Below, piece by piece: positions 6,564 through 14,370 of a stretch of DNA of 34,250 bases; position 1 is the stretch's first letter, and each line of letters opens with the position of its first letter. The notes beneath the pieces were generated by a model. That model was not told where the DNA came from. It saw nothing but the letters and a program-made list of their open reading frames with translations, and ran no database searches. Position numbers and translations under genes: made by a program. The stretch comes from Acidobacteriota bacterium (lineage in GTDB: Bacteria; Acidobacteriota; Thermoanaerobaculia; Multivoradales; Multivoraceae): NCBI GenBank assembly GCA_011523565.1, contig WTGL01000055.1:1-34250 (forward strand), read 5' to 3'.

Positions 6564-8279
6564 TTGATTCCAAAGAACCTGAAGATGAAGACCCTGCCTG
6601 CTCACGTTCACCTCGCCTTGGCTTTCGCGCTCGCGTGGTGGGCCGTCCCGCCGTGTGGCCCGGTCGGCGCCCAGGAGCTCGAGGACCCGGTGGATCTCCT
6701 CTTCGGAGAGGAGATCCACGTCCGCGTGGTCAACCTGGAGGTCGTCGTCGAGGACCGGGCCGGAAACCGGGTCCATGGGCTGACGGCCGACGACTTCCGC
6801 ATCTTCGTGGACGATGCCGAAGTCGGCGTCGACTACTTCACGGAGATCCTGGAGAACCGGGCAGTTGAAACAGCCGATGGCGAGGCGCCCCCCGCGATCG
6901 GCGAGGGCGAGTCGGTGCCGACGAACTACCTGCTCTTCGTGGACGACGACCACACCCACGTGACGTTCAGGAGGCCCGTGCTTCGAGGTTTCTCCGATCA
7001 GTTGGCGAACCTCGGCATCGAGGACCAGGTGGCGGTGGTCGTCCAGAGCGGACGGCGACTGGGACTGCTGAGTCCATTCACGACCGACCGCGAACAGACC
7101 CGCCGTGTCCTGCGGGCACTCGAACAGGGGCGACGCTACGGTGGGGTGCTGCGGGCACCGCGCTTCATCGCCGGTGAGGCGCCGGCCGGGGACCGGATGG
7201 AGGCGTTGGTGGGCGCCCAGGCCGGCGTGTTGGAGGACACGAGCGTCGCGGAGGGGCTGAGTGTTGGCCTCGTGGCCGGGCAGATCGGCCCCGGGGCCGA
7301 CGCGGAGCTGCTCTCCGCGGCCGGCGATCTGGCGGTCCCGTCGATGCGCCTGCCGGAGCTCGCGTCGGAGGTGCAGGCGTCGGCGCTGGCGCGTGATCTC
7401 GAGTTCTCGGTCATCGCGGTCAGCTCGGCGATGCGAGCCCTCGACGTGCCGAACGGCCGCAAGGTGCTGCTGCTCCTGGCCGGCGGTTGGCCGACGGGAA
7501 TGTTCCGGCCTGCCGGGCAGAGCATCGGCGTTCGCACGGACAGGGAGATCCTGGGTGATCTGATCGACACGGCGAACGTGCTGGGCTACACGGTCTACCC
7601 CGTGGACCAGCAGGCGCGCCACAACACGACGCGGTGGGGGAACCTGAGGCACATGGCGCGGGAGACGGGCGGCCGGGCCTACATGGCCGGTTCCAACCTG
7701 GCCGCCATGCGCCGGGTCAGCGCGGATGTGTCGAACTACTACTGGCTGGGCTTCGTCCCGGAGTACCGCCGGGACGACCGGGCTCACGACGTCCGAGTGG
7801 AGGTGCGGGGCCCGGGCCTGCGCGTGCGCTCCCGCGGCGGCTACGTCGACGTCTCGGCGCGAGCCGAAGCGGACATGGAGACCCAGGGCCGGCTCCTGTT
7901 TCCCGATCAGTTTCAGGCGACAGACGCACCTGCGCTGCGCGTCGACGTCGGCAGGGCCGAACCCACGGGTATCCGCAAGATGCTGGTGCCGGTGACCGTC
8001 TACGTTCCGATCGGCTATTTCCCCGTCGTGCCGTACCAGGGTCAGTATCTGGCCAGACTGGAACTGCGCTTCGCCGTCGTCGACCGCAACGGCGGTCAGG
8101 CCGACATTCCGATGATCCCCATCGACCTTCGGGGGCGGAACAGGCCGGCTCCGGACGCCGTCATGCCCTACAACGCGACCCTGACGCTCCGCCGCAGACC
8201 CCACGATCTCCTGGTCTCGGTGCACGATCCCCTGAGCAGGCAGACGATCAGCGAACGCGTTGTGGTGGCTTTCAAGTGA
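6564..8279 (+). CDS. Secreted VWFA-related domain protein (acidobacterial type), copy 1
   Basis: A 571-residue exported protein of the family described as the acidobacterial VWFA-related domain. A signal peptide covers about residues 1-36 (hydrophobic LALAFALAWWAV, then PVGAQ before ELED). The N-terminal part has VRVVNLEVVVEDRAGNRVHGLTADDFRIFVD, the usual lead-in to the family. The position of the VWA metal site reads LFVDDDHT rather than D-x-S-x-S, so classical MIDAS metal binding is doubtful. A GRKVLLLLAGG strand, a YPVDQQA segment and a NYYWLGFVPEYRRDDRAHDVRVEV tail follow. The function is unknown; such proteins are secreted or periplasmic and thought to mediate protein interactions. The start is TTG 6564 or ATG 6585. 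It is followed 11 bases later by a paralog, so the two are almost certainly cotranscribed. Confidence 0.88.
   Translation: MIPKNLKMKTLPAHVHLALAFALAWWAVPPCGPVGAQELEDPVDLLFGEEIHVRVVNLEVVVEDRAGNRVHGLTADDFRIFVDDAEVGVDYFTEILENRAVETADGEAPPAIGEGESVPTNYLLFVDDDHTHVTFRRPVLRGFSDQLANLGIEDQVAVVVQSGRRLGLLSPFTTDREQTRRVLRALEQGRRYGGVLRAPRFIAGEAPAGDRMEALVGAQAGVLEDTSVAEGLSVGLVAGQIGPGADAELLSAAGDLAVPSMRLPELASEVQASALARDLEFSVIAVSSAMRALDVPNGRKVLLLLAGGWPTGMFRPAGQSIGVRTDREILGDLIDTANVLGYTVYPVDQQARHNTTRWGNLRHMARETGGRAYMAGSNLAAMRRVSADVSNYYWLGFVPEYRRDDRAHDVRVEVRGPGLRVRSRGGYVDVSARAEADMETQGRLLFPDQFQATDAPALRVDVGRAEPTGIRKMLVPVTVYVPIGYFPVVPYQGQYLARLELRFAVVDRNGGQADIPMIPIDLRGRNRPAPDAVMPYNATLTLRRRPHDLLVSVHDPLSRQTISERVVVAFK
6747..6775 (+). 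repeat. 29-bp identity block shared with paralog (8438-8466), copy 1
   Basis: This stretch, coding for VEDRAGNRV, is identical base for base to 8438-8466 in the next gene, synonymous positions included. It marks the tandem duplication and may reflect gene conversion or strong local constraint. Confidence 0.8.
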
Positions 8280-8290
8280 GAGGGAAGTTC

Positions 8291-9973
8291 ATGGCACACA
8301 AGAAACTCCTCGCGCTCTCTGCCTGCGCCGCCCTGGTTCTCGGTGTCTCCGCGGGCGCCCAGGAGCCCGATTCGCCGCCGCTCGATGCGATCTTCGGCGA
8401 AGAGATCGACGTCCGGGTCGTCAACGTGGAGGTCGTGGTCGAGGACCGGGCCGGAAACCGGGTCCACGGTCTCGAGGCGGACGACTTCCGGATCTTCGTG
8501 GACGGTTTCCCGGTCGAGGTCGACTACTTCACCGAGATCCTGGAGAACCGGGCGATCGAGGCTTCCGGCCGGGAAGCGCCGCCCGCTGTCGGCGGGGGCG
8601 ACAGCGTCCCGACGAACTACGTCGTCTTCGTCGACGACGACCACACGCTGGTCCAGTTCCGGCGACCCGTACTGCGCGGGCTTGCCGACCAGCTCGACGA
8701 GTTGGGCGCGCGGGATCAGGTGGCGGTGGTGGTGCAGAGCGGCTCGCGCCTTCAGATGCTGAGCCCCTTTACGGTGGATCGGCAACGGACCCGGGAGGCG
8801 CTCCAGCAACTGGACACCGGCAAGGGCTTCCGCGGTCAGTTGGGATCTCCCAGTCTGCCGACACGCCAGGCGGCGATGGCGAGACGGGGTCCCGGCGCCC
8901 TGGGAAGCGACGTCGGAGTGGGGCTCGTGCGGGGGGACGACATCGCTGCTCCTTCCCCCACTCTGTCGACTGGCTCCGGAGTGATCTCGGCATTGAACGA
9001 CCTGCCGGGGGCGGCCACCGCGCGTCTTCCCGGGCTGCGGATTCCGTCCTTGGGCGCCGAAGCGGAGGTCGACCGGAATCTGCGGGAACTGGAGTTCTCG
9101 GTGACGGCGGTCAACTCGACGATGCAGGCGCTCGACGTACCCGAAGGACGCAAGGCGCTGCTGCTGCTTGCCGGCGACTGGCCCCGGGGGAACTTCCCGG
9201 CACGAGGCCTCAATATCGGAATGCGCAGCGACCGCGAGGTCCTCGATCGCCTGATCGATACGGCGAACCTGCTCGGGTACACGATCTACCCGATCGACGA
9301 GCAGAGCAGCGAGCCGAGCATGGCGCGATGGGGGAACTTCCGCTACATGGCCCGGGACACCGGCGGGCAGGCGTTCCTGGCCGGGTCGAACCTCGAAGCG
9401 CTGCGCAACGCGAACAGGGACACCGCGAACTACTACTGGCTCGGTTTCGTTCCCCACTACCGGCGCGACGACCGTGCCCACGACGTGCAGGTACAGGTCC
9501 AGAGATCCGACCTGCGGGTGCGTTCCCGCCGCGGCTACCTCGACCTCTCGCGGCGGGCCGAGGCGGACATGGACACGCAGGGACGGCTCCTGTTTCCCGG
9601 CGGGGAGTTGACCCGCGGCGAACCGATGCTGCAGGTGGAAGTCGGCGCCGCCAGGAGGACCGGCCTGCGCAAGATGCTGGTTCCCGTGACCGTCTACGTT
9701 CCGATCGGGCACTTCCCGCTGGTCCCGTACCAGGACCAGTTTTTCGCCAAGCTGGAACTTCGTTTCGCGGTCGTCGATCGCAACGGCCAGCAGGCCCCGA
9801 TTCCCCTGATCCCGATCAACCTGCGCGGGCGGATCCGGCCGGCGCCGGACGCCGTCATGCCGTACAACGCGACGTTGACGCTGCGCCGCAAGCCCCACGA
9901 TCTCGTGGTCACGATCCACGACCCGGTAAGTGACCAGACCGTCAGCACACGCACCCGGGTTTCCTTCCGATGA
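8291..9973 (+). CDS. Secreted VWFA-related domain protein (acidobacterial type), copy 2
   Basis: A 560-residue tandem paralog of the preceding gene. It has a clear signal peptide (MAHKKLLALSACAALVLGVSAGA, cleavage near residue 23). The domain order is the same: EVVVEDRAGNRVHGLEADDFRIFVDG, then VVFVDDDHTLVQFRRPVLRG at the degenerate VWA metal site, GRKALLLLAGDWP, and NYYWLGFVPHYRRDDRAHDV. The two copies agree closely at both ends but differ strongly around residues 170-230, where each carries its own Gly/Pro/Ala-rich linker. The ATG at 8291 follows an AGAGGGA ribosome site. The frame is open from 7634, but that portion overlaps the end of copy 1 and is not coding. The conserved ends with a divergent middle suggest a shared scaffold with different partners (inference). 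Confidence 0.9.
   Translation: MAHKKLLALSACAALVLGVSAGAQEPDSPPLDAIFGEEIDVRVVNVEVVVEDRAGNRVHGLEADDFRIFVDGFPVEVDYFTEILENRAIEASGREAPPAVGGGDSVPTNYVVFVDDDHTLVQFRRPVLRGLADQLDELGARDQVAVVVQSGSRLQMLSPFTVDRQRTREALQQLDTGKGFRGQLGSPSLPTRQAAMARRGPGALGSDVGVGLVRGDDIAAPSPTLSTGSGVISALNDLPGAATARLPGLRIPSLGAEAEVDRNLRELEFSVTAVNSTMQALDVPEGRKALLLLAGDWPRGNFPARGLNIGMRSDREVLDRLIDTANLLGYTIYPIDEQSSEPSMARWGNFRYMARDTGGQAFLAGSNLEALRNANRDTANYYWLGFVPHYRRDDRAHDVQVQVQRSDLRVRSRRGYLDLSRRAEADMDTQGRLLFPGGELTRGEPMLQVEVGAARRTGLRKMLVPVTVYVPIGHFPLVPYQDQFFAKLELRFAVVDRNGQQAPIPLIPINLRGRIRPAPDAVMPYNATLTLRRKPHDLVVTIHDPVSDQTVSTRTRVSFR
8438..8466 (+). repeat. 29-bp identity block shared with paralog (6747-6775), copy 2
   Basis: Second copy of the identical block described at 6747-6775, in the same codon frame of the second VWFA-related gene. 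Confidence 0.8.
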
Positions 9974-10037
9974 GCGTGCGGCGTAGCCGAGCGACGCAGG
10001 GAAGTGTCGAAGGCGTGGCGGCGCCCCGAGCTGCGCG

Positions 10038-10496
10038 GTGAGCCTGATCGACGGGGTCGGCGGCGCATTCGTCTTCAGCGAGGATCCGAAGCGACTCGCC
10101 GACTGGTACACGGAGCACCTGGGCATCGCCTTCGAGGGGAGCGAGGAGTTCGGCGCCTTCTACGTCCGCTACGTAGCGGCCGACCCGGACGACGCCGCGT
10201 GGGTCATGGACACGACCTTCGCGATCATGAAGGCGAGACGGCCGGTGCCGCGGATGGCGCCCAACGAAGGGACGGAGCCGGGGGACATGTACGGCGACCA
10301 GCCGTTCATGGTCAACCTGCGGGTGCGTGATCTCGATGCGGTACTGCAACACCTCGCCGAACGGGGCGTCGAGCCGCTTCGCCGGGATGATGAGGGCTAT
10401 GCGCTGTTCGCCTGGGTCCGGGACCTCGAAGGGAACCGCGTCGAGCTGTATCAACCCCGGCCGGAAGCCGCCCCGGCCGCGGGCACGGAGGGCTGA
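10038..10496 (+). CDS. VOC (glyoxalase/bleomycin resistance/dioxygenase) superfamily protein
   Basis: A 152-residue small vicinal-oxygen-chelate protein. Two beta-alpha-beta-beta-beta modules are recognisable: GGAFVFSEDPKRLADWYTEHLGIAFE at the start, and MVNLRVRDLDAVLQHLAERGVEP followed by FAWVRDLEGNRVELYQP at the end. The second carries the terminal acidic residue (VELYQ) typical of the metal-binding half. No specific reaction can be assigned; members include glyoxalases, fosfomycin-resistance enzymes and many unassigned proteins. The GTG start (10038) has only a weak ribosome site, and no ATG is available in frame. It lies 64 bases after the VWFA-related pair and nine bases from the convergent stop of the peroxiredoxin gene. 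Confidence 0.82.
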   Translation: MSLIDGVGGAFVFSEDPKRLADWYTEHLGIAFEGSEEFGAFYVRYVAADPDDAAWVMDTTFAIMKARRPVPRMAPNEGTEPGDMYGDQPFMVNLRVRDLDAVLQHLAERGVEPLRRDDEGYALFAWVRDLEGNRVELYQPRPEAAPAAGTEG

Positions 10497-10505
10497 GGCC
10501 CGCCT

Positions 10506-11027
10506 CTATTCCAGTCCCTGGCAGGCGGCCTTCGCGCCGGCCGGGTCCATCGCCTCGCCGCCTTCGGCGATGTAGGCGATCCTGCCGTCCTTGCCGACCA
10601 CGTAGGTCACGCGCTTGGCGAGACCGGCGTACTGTTCCATCGTCCCGCCATACTGATTGATGACCTTGGCGTCGACATCGCTGAGAAGCGCGAAGTCGAG
10701 TCCCAGGTCGGCGGCGAACTTCTTGTTGTCCTCCAGCTTGTCGGCGCTGATGCCGAAGACGATGGAGTCACTGTCCGTGAAGTCGGAGATACCAGCCTGG
10801 TACCTGTTCATCTCCATCGTTCATCCGCCGGTGAAGGCTTTGGGGAAGAAGGCGAGGACGACGTTCTTCTGGCCCGCGAAGGACGACAGGGTCACCTGGG
10901 TGCCGTCCGTGCTGGGCAGCGTGAAGTCGGGGGCCGCGTCGCCGACCGTCGGCGAGGCGGCGTTTGCGGGTGCGGCAGCGAAGGCGGCGGCGGCCAGAAG
11001 CATCGCCGAGGTTGCGCAACGGATCAT
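10506..11027 (-). CDS. prxU: Exported selenocysteine-containing peroxiredoxin (in-frame TGA read as Sec)
   Basis: A 173-residue AhpC/TSA-fold peroxiredoxin if the TGA at 10823-10821 is decoded as selenocysteine. Both halves are in the same frame with nothing missing. The first ends FFPKAFTGG and the second begins [14 protein letters not shown], so the TGA falls exactly where BCP/AhpE-type peroxiredoxins carry the peroxidatic cysteine of the T-x-x-C motif. Sec69 thus forms T66-G-G-U69, the TxxU form known from PrxU selenoproteins. Arg139 (AKRVTYVV) matches the family's active-site arginine, and Cys169 near the C-terminus is the only mature cysteine and a possible resolving residue. Residues 1-24 are a signal peptide ([14 protein letters not shown]), so it acts outside the cytoplasm. 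ATG 11027 has AGGAG five bases upstream. A SECIS-like hairpin lies just after the TGA. Without selenium machinery it would be a truncated pseudogene; the undamaged downstream half argues against that. Confidence 0.88.
10785..10823 (-). promoter_or_regulatory. Bacterial SECIS-like element directly after the UGA codon
   Basis: Reading the minus strand, the UGA (10823-10821) is followed by GGAGA (10815-10811), an eight-base 5' bulge, then UACCA (10802-10798), a GGC loop (10797-10795), UGGUA (10794-10790) and UCUCC (10789-10785). Both stems are perfect: a five-bp upper stem stacked on a five-bp lower stem. Twenty-three bases separate the UGA from the loop, and the loop starts with GG. Known bacterial SECIS rules ask for a stem-loop soon after the UGA, about 16-37 bases to the apical loop, with a G among its first two bases. 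The element meets all of these and lies inside the coding region, as in fdhF. Confidence 0.82.
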
Positions 11028-11032
11028 GGAGT

Positions 11033-11037
11033 CTCCT
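11033..11037 (-). promoter_or_regulatory. Ribosome binding site of the selenoperoxiredoxin gene
   Basis: AGGAG on the minus strand, five bases before ATG 11027. It fixes the start ahead of the signal peptide and rejects the longer reading from 11177. Confidence 0.7.
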
Positions 11038-11168
11038 GGTTCTCGGGTTCGTGCCGTTCTCGCTCGTTTCGCGACCGGAAGACCGGCGCCATGGAGGCGG
11101 GAAGCGCGCGGGAGTGTAGCAGCCGTGCGGTACAGTGCATCCTGGTGGCGGCGTACAGGGAGAGTCCC

Positions 11169-11187
11169 CGCGGGCACGGTACCCGCG
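11169..11187 (+). other. GC-rich hairpin in leader of the propeller/cytochrome gene
   Basis: CGCGGG and CCCGCG flank a seven-base loop (11175-11181), ending 20 bases before the proposed GTG at 11208. It could affect translation start or be part of the divergent promoter region. No T-run follows, so it is not a standard terminator. Confidence 0.35.
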
Positions 11188-11207
11188 CTGGAACTCCCGG
11201 GTCGGCA

Positions 11208-14200
11208 GTGCAGCGGGGCCGCCGCTGGACCCTGGCGCCGCTAGCGACCGTTTCGGTTCTCGCCTGCGCTCCGCCGGTGCTCGAAGACGTACCGGCCGGC
11301 TTCGAACTCCACCCGGAGTTCAAGCTCGAGCTGGTCGCCGCGGAGCCGGTCGTGGTCGACCCGATCGACCTCGCCTTCGACGAACGGGCCCGGGCATTCG
11401 TGCTCGAACTCCCCGGCTACCCGGACATGAAGCGGCCGGCACGCATCGTGACCGTCTCGGACACGGACGGCGACGGACGATGGGATCGACGACGACTGTT
11501 CGCCGGCGATCTCGGCATGGCGGACTCCATCCTGCCCTGGCGCGACGGACTCCTGGTGGCAGCACCCCCCGACATCCTCTACCTGGAAGACGCTGACGGC
11601 GACGGGAAGGCGGATCGTCGCGAGGTGCTGCTCAGCGGTTTCGCCGAGGGCAACCCCCAGCACAACGTGAACGCGCTCCGGTACGGCCTCGACAACTGGG
11701 TGTACGGCGTGAACGGAGGCAATGGGGCCAGGCCGTTCTGGCCGGAGGCTCCGGAGAAGGCCATCGAACTCGGGCAGGACGACTTCCGGGTCGATTTCAG
11801 ATCCCGGCGCTTCGAGCCGACCGGCCGTGGCGCCGGCGGTTTCGGGATGACGTTCGGTGTCTGGGGCCGCTCCTTCGCCACCCACAACCTGGATCACCTG
11901 AGTCAGCTCGTGATCCCGCGCCGCTATCTCGGGCGGCTGCCGCCCTCGTGGCAGAGCGGCCGCCTCCGCCTGGCGGCCCATCCGGACGGAGGTCCCGCCG
12001 AGCTGTTTCCGATCGGCGTGCGCCAGACGCGGCCCAATCACCCGGAGCAGTCGAGCCGGTTCTCAGCCGCCTGTGCCGTGACGGCGTACGGCGGCGGCGC
12101 CTTCGACGGCGCGGCTCTGCCCGGCGAGTGGCTGTCCGTCTTCGTAGCCGATCCGTCGGCGAACGTCGTGCATCGCGCCGTGGTCGATGTGGAGGGTGCT
12201 TCGGCCAAAGCCGGCCGCGGCCGTCCCGGAGTCGAGTTCCTCGCCTCGACCGATCCGCTGTTCCGACCGGTCAACCTGCGCGTGGGCCCCGATGGCGCGC
12301 TCTACGTGCTGGACATGCACCGGGGCGTGATCGAGCACCCGGAGTGGATTCCCGATTCGGTCGAGGCCGCGCTCGATCTCTACGAGGGGGAAGACCGCGG
12401 GCGCGTCTACCGAGTCGTTCCGGCGCGCGGTCTGCCGGCCTGGGCGGCGGACGCGGGCGGCCTGGACCGGTCGCGGACCGCCGACCTCGCCCAAGCCCTC
12501 AGTCATCCGAACCGGTGGCGCCGCCTGACGGCACAGAGACTGCTCGTCCAGGAGCACGGCGCGGAGCCCCCGGCGGCTCTGGTGACGAGCCTCCGGGACC
12601 GCGTCCTCGAAACGGACAACTCCCTGGGGCGGCTCCATGCCCTGTGGTCCCTGGCAGGTCTCGGAGCGCTCGACCGGGCGACCCTCGAGGCTCTGCTCGG
12701 CGACCCGCATCCGGAACTTCGTCGAAACGCGGTGCTGGCCCTGGAGGAAGCGCTTTGGGGCGGCGCGCCGACCAACGGGTTCGCGAAGACGCTGGTGGGT
12801 CTGATCGGCGATCCGGAACCGGCGGTGCGGCTGCAGGCGATCCTCACCGCCGGCCTCCTGCTCGAATCGGAGGCGTACTTTGGGCCGGAGTTCGGCCGGT
12901 CGGTCGCCTCCGCGGTCGTGGCCGGAACGGCGCGCGCCGCGCCCGGGACACCCACATCGGCCGGCGTGGAGAACCTGGAGCGGCCGCAGCCCGAGCGCGA
13001 CGGGCCGTGGCTTCGCCTGGCGACGGTCGCGGTCCTGGCCGACGATCCGGTCGCCGCGCTGAGGCTCCTGCTCGCGTCCGCCGGGCCGGTCGACCTGGGG
13101 GGCGCGGACCTCGTCGAGCGGGTGGCCGCGCTTGTTCCGGCGGAACGGTTGGGCGAGATCGTCGGCGACTCCCTGGTCCTGCGCGCTCTGAGTGGGGCCG
13201 GGCCCGAGAGCGCCGGCACGGGTCGCGCGTTGCTGGCGGGGCTGACGGCGGCTGCCGGCGCCGGCAGCGCTGAGATCGTCGCGGCGGATCTCCTGGCGCC
13301 ATTGCGGCGCCTTCGCCGATCGAGCGACGATTCCCTCGCCGAGTCGGCCTGGCGCATGACCGCCGCTCTGGAGGTCGATGTGCCCGCGGAGGAGATCGCG
13401 CACCTTGACTGCGCCGGAGTGCGGGCAGCGAACGGAAACCGCGATGTGGGCGAGCGGCTCGAGGCTCTCGCGCTCTTCGGCCTTCGCCGACTCTGGCCCG
13501 GTAGCACAGAAGAAGCATCCGCTCCGTGCCCGGGCGGTGCAAGCCCCGGCGAGACGTTCGCAACCGGCTCCTGGCTGGAACAGATGGGTTCGTTGATGGA
13601 TGCCGGCCATCCGGCGCCGGTGCAGCGGGCGGCCATGGCGGAGCTTGCGGCGGCGGAGGAGGCAACGGTCACGGCCTACGTCGTCGATCGCTGGCCCTTC
13701 CTGGGGCCGGCCGCGCGAAGGGATGCCGGGAGTTATCTGATCCGGGGCAGGGGGCGGCACCGCGCTCTTCTCGACGCGCTGGAGAGCGGCCGCATCCGAC
13801 TCGGGGAGATGAACTTCATCCTGGAACGGCGGCGCTTCCTGCTGCGTTCGCCGGACCAGGACGTGCGGCGCCGCGCGGCGGCCCTGTTCGACGATGCCGG
13901 CGTCACGACGCGGGCCGAGGCGATCGCGGCGATGCGGCCGGCGCTCGAACTCGACGGCGAGCCGGAGCGGGGCGAGGCGCTGTTTCTTGAGCTCTGCGCG
14001 CGTTGTCACCAGAGCGGTGGTCTTGGTTTCGGTCCCGGCCCGGATCTCGCCGGCATCGGCCGCAAGAGCGGCGAGACCCTGCTGCACGACATCCTGGACC
14101 CGAACGCCGCGGTCGACGCCACCTACGTGAACTACATCGTGGAAACCGTGGAGGGCGAGGTCTTCTCCGGCATCCTCGCCGAGAGCTCCGGCAGCGGCGT

Positions 14201-14357
14201 GGTTCTGCGGGCTGCCGAGGACGCGGTGATCGAGGTCCCGGTTGAACGGATTCGGGAAGTGCGCAGCGACGGGCTCTCGATGATGCCCGAGGAACTCGAG
14301 GCGGGCCTCGAACCCGGGGACCTGGCCGATCTGCTGGCCTTTCTGAGCCGCGCCTGA
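11208..14357 (+). CDS. Lipoprotein with beta-propeller, HEAT-like repeats and C-terminal cytochrome c (PVC-type haem-binding protein)
   Basis: A protein of about 1049 residues resembling the large 'membrane-bound dehydrogenase' propeller plus haem-domain proteins first noted in Planctomycetes and Verrucomicrobia. The start at GTG 11208 gives a short basic n-region, a hydrophobic stretch and VLAC with Cys20 as a possible lipid-anchored cysteine; GTG 11145 and ATG 11091 are alternatives. Residues about 30-410 form the propeller ([22 protein letters not shown], repeated D-x-D-G-D-G loops, and later [19 protein letters not shown]). Residues about 420-900 are Ala/Leu-rich helical repeats of HEAT type. 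The C-terminus has a single haem c site, CARCH (Cys930, Cys933, His934), followed by the [25 protein letters not shown] segment of that haem-domain family. The substrate is unknown; sugar oxidation is often proposed for the family but not shown here. It is divergent from the selenoperoxiredoxin. Confidence 0.87.
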   Translation: MQRGRRWTLAPLATVSVLACAPPVLEDVPAGFELHPEFKLELVAAEPVVVDPIDLAFDERARAFVLELPGYPDMKRPARIVTVSDTDGDGRWDRRRLFAGDLGMADSILPWRDGLLVAAPPDILYLEDADGDGKADRREVLLSGFAEGNPQHNVNALRYGLDNWVYGVNGGNGARPFWPEAPEKAIELGQDDFRVDFRSRRFEPTGRGAGGFGMTFGVWGRSFATHNLDHLSQLVIPRRYLGRLPPSWQSGRLRLAAHPDGGPAELFPIGVRQTRPNHPEQSSRFSAACAVTAYGGGAFDGAALPGEWLSVFVADPSANVVHRAVVDVEGASAKAGRGRPGVEFLASTDPLFRPVNLRVGPDGALYVLDMHRGVIEHPEWIPDSVEAALDLYEGEDRGRVYRVVPARGLPAWAADAGGLDRSRTADLAQALSHPNRWRRLTAQRLLVQEHGAEPPAALVTSLRDRVLETDNSLGRLHALWSLAGLGALDRATLEALLGDPHPELRRNAVLALEEALWGGAPTNGFAKTLVGLIGDPEPAVRLQAILTAGLLLESEAYFGPEFGRSVASAVVAGTARAAPGTPTSAGVENLERPQPERDGPWLRLATVAVLADDPVAALRLLLASAGPVDLGGADLVERVAALVPAERLGEIVGDSLVLRALSGAGPESAGTGRALLAGLTAAAGAGSAEIVAADLLAPLRRLRRSSDDSLAESAWRMTAALEVDVPAEEIAHLDCAGVRAANGNRDVGERLEALALFGLRRLWPGSTEEASAPCPGGASPGETFATGSWLEQMGSLMDAGHPAPVQRAAMAELAAAEEATVTAYVVDRWPFLGPAARRDAGSYLIRGRGRHRALLDALESGRIRLGEMNFILERRRFLLRSPDQDVRRRAAALFDDAGVTTRAEAIAAMRPALELDGEPERGEALFLELCARCHQSGGLGFGPGPDLAGIGRKSGETLLHDILDPNAAVDATYVNYIVETVEGEVFSGILAESSGSGVVLRAAEDAVIEVPVERIREVRSDGLSMMPEELEAGLEPGDLADLLAFLSRA

Positions 14358-14370
14358 AGGCGGCCGGCTC

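Noticed and set aside
6450-8225. Long minus-strand open frame upstream of the amidase and opposite the first VWFA-related gene
   Set aside because: It is antisense to a well-recognised gene and shows Arg/His/Pro/Val-rich composition without domains; it results from high GC third positions. The amidase starts at 6449.
10506-11177. Reading the peroxiredoxin as two genes, a frameshifted gene or a nonsense pseudogene
   Set aside because: Both halves share one frame, the TGA replaces exactly the catalytic residue, a SECIS-like hairpin follows it, and no other damage is present.
12063-14087. 674-residue minus-strand open frame opposite the propeller/cytochrome gene
   Set aside because: The plus strand carries a recognisable propeller and a CxxCH haem site; the minus frame has no domain.
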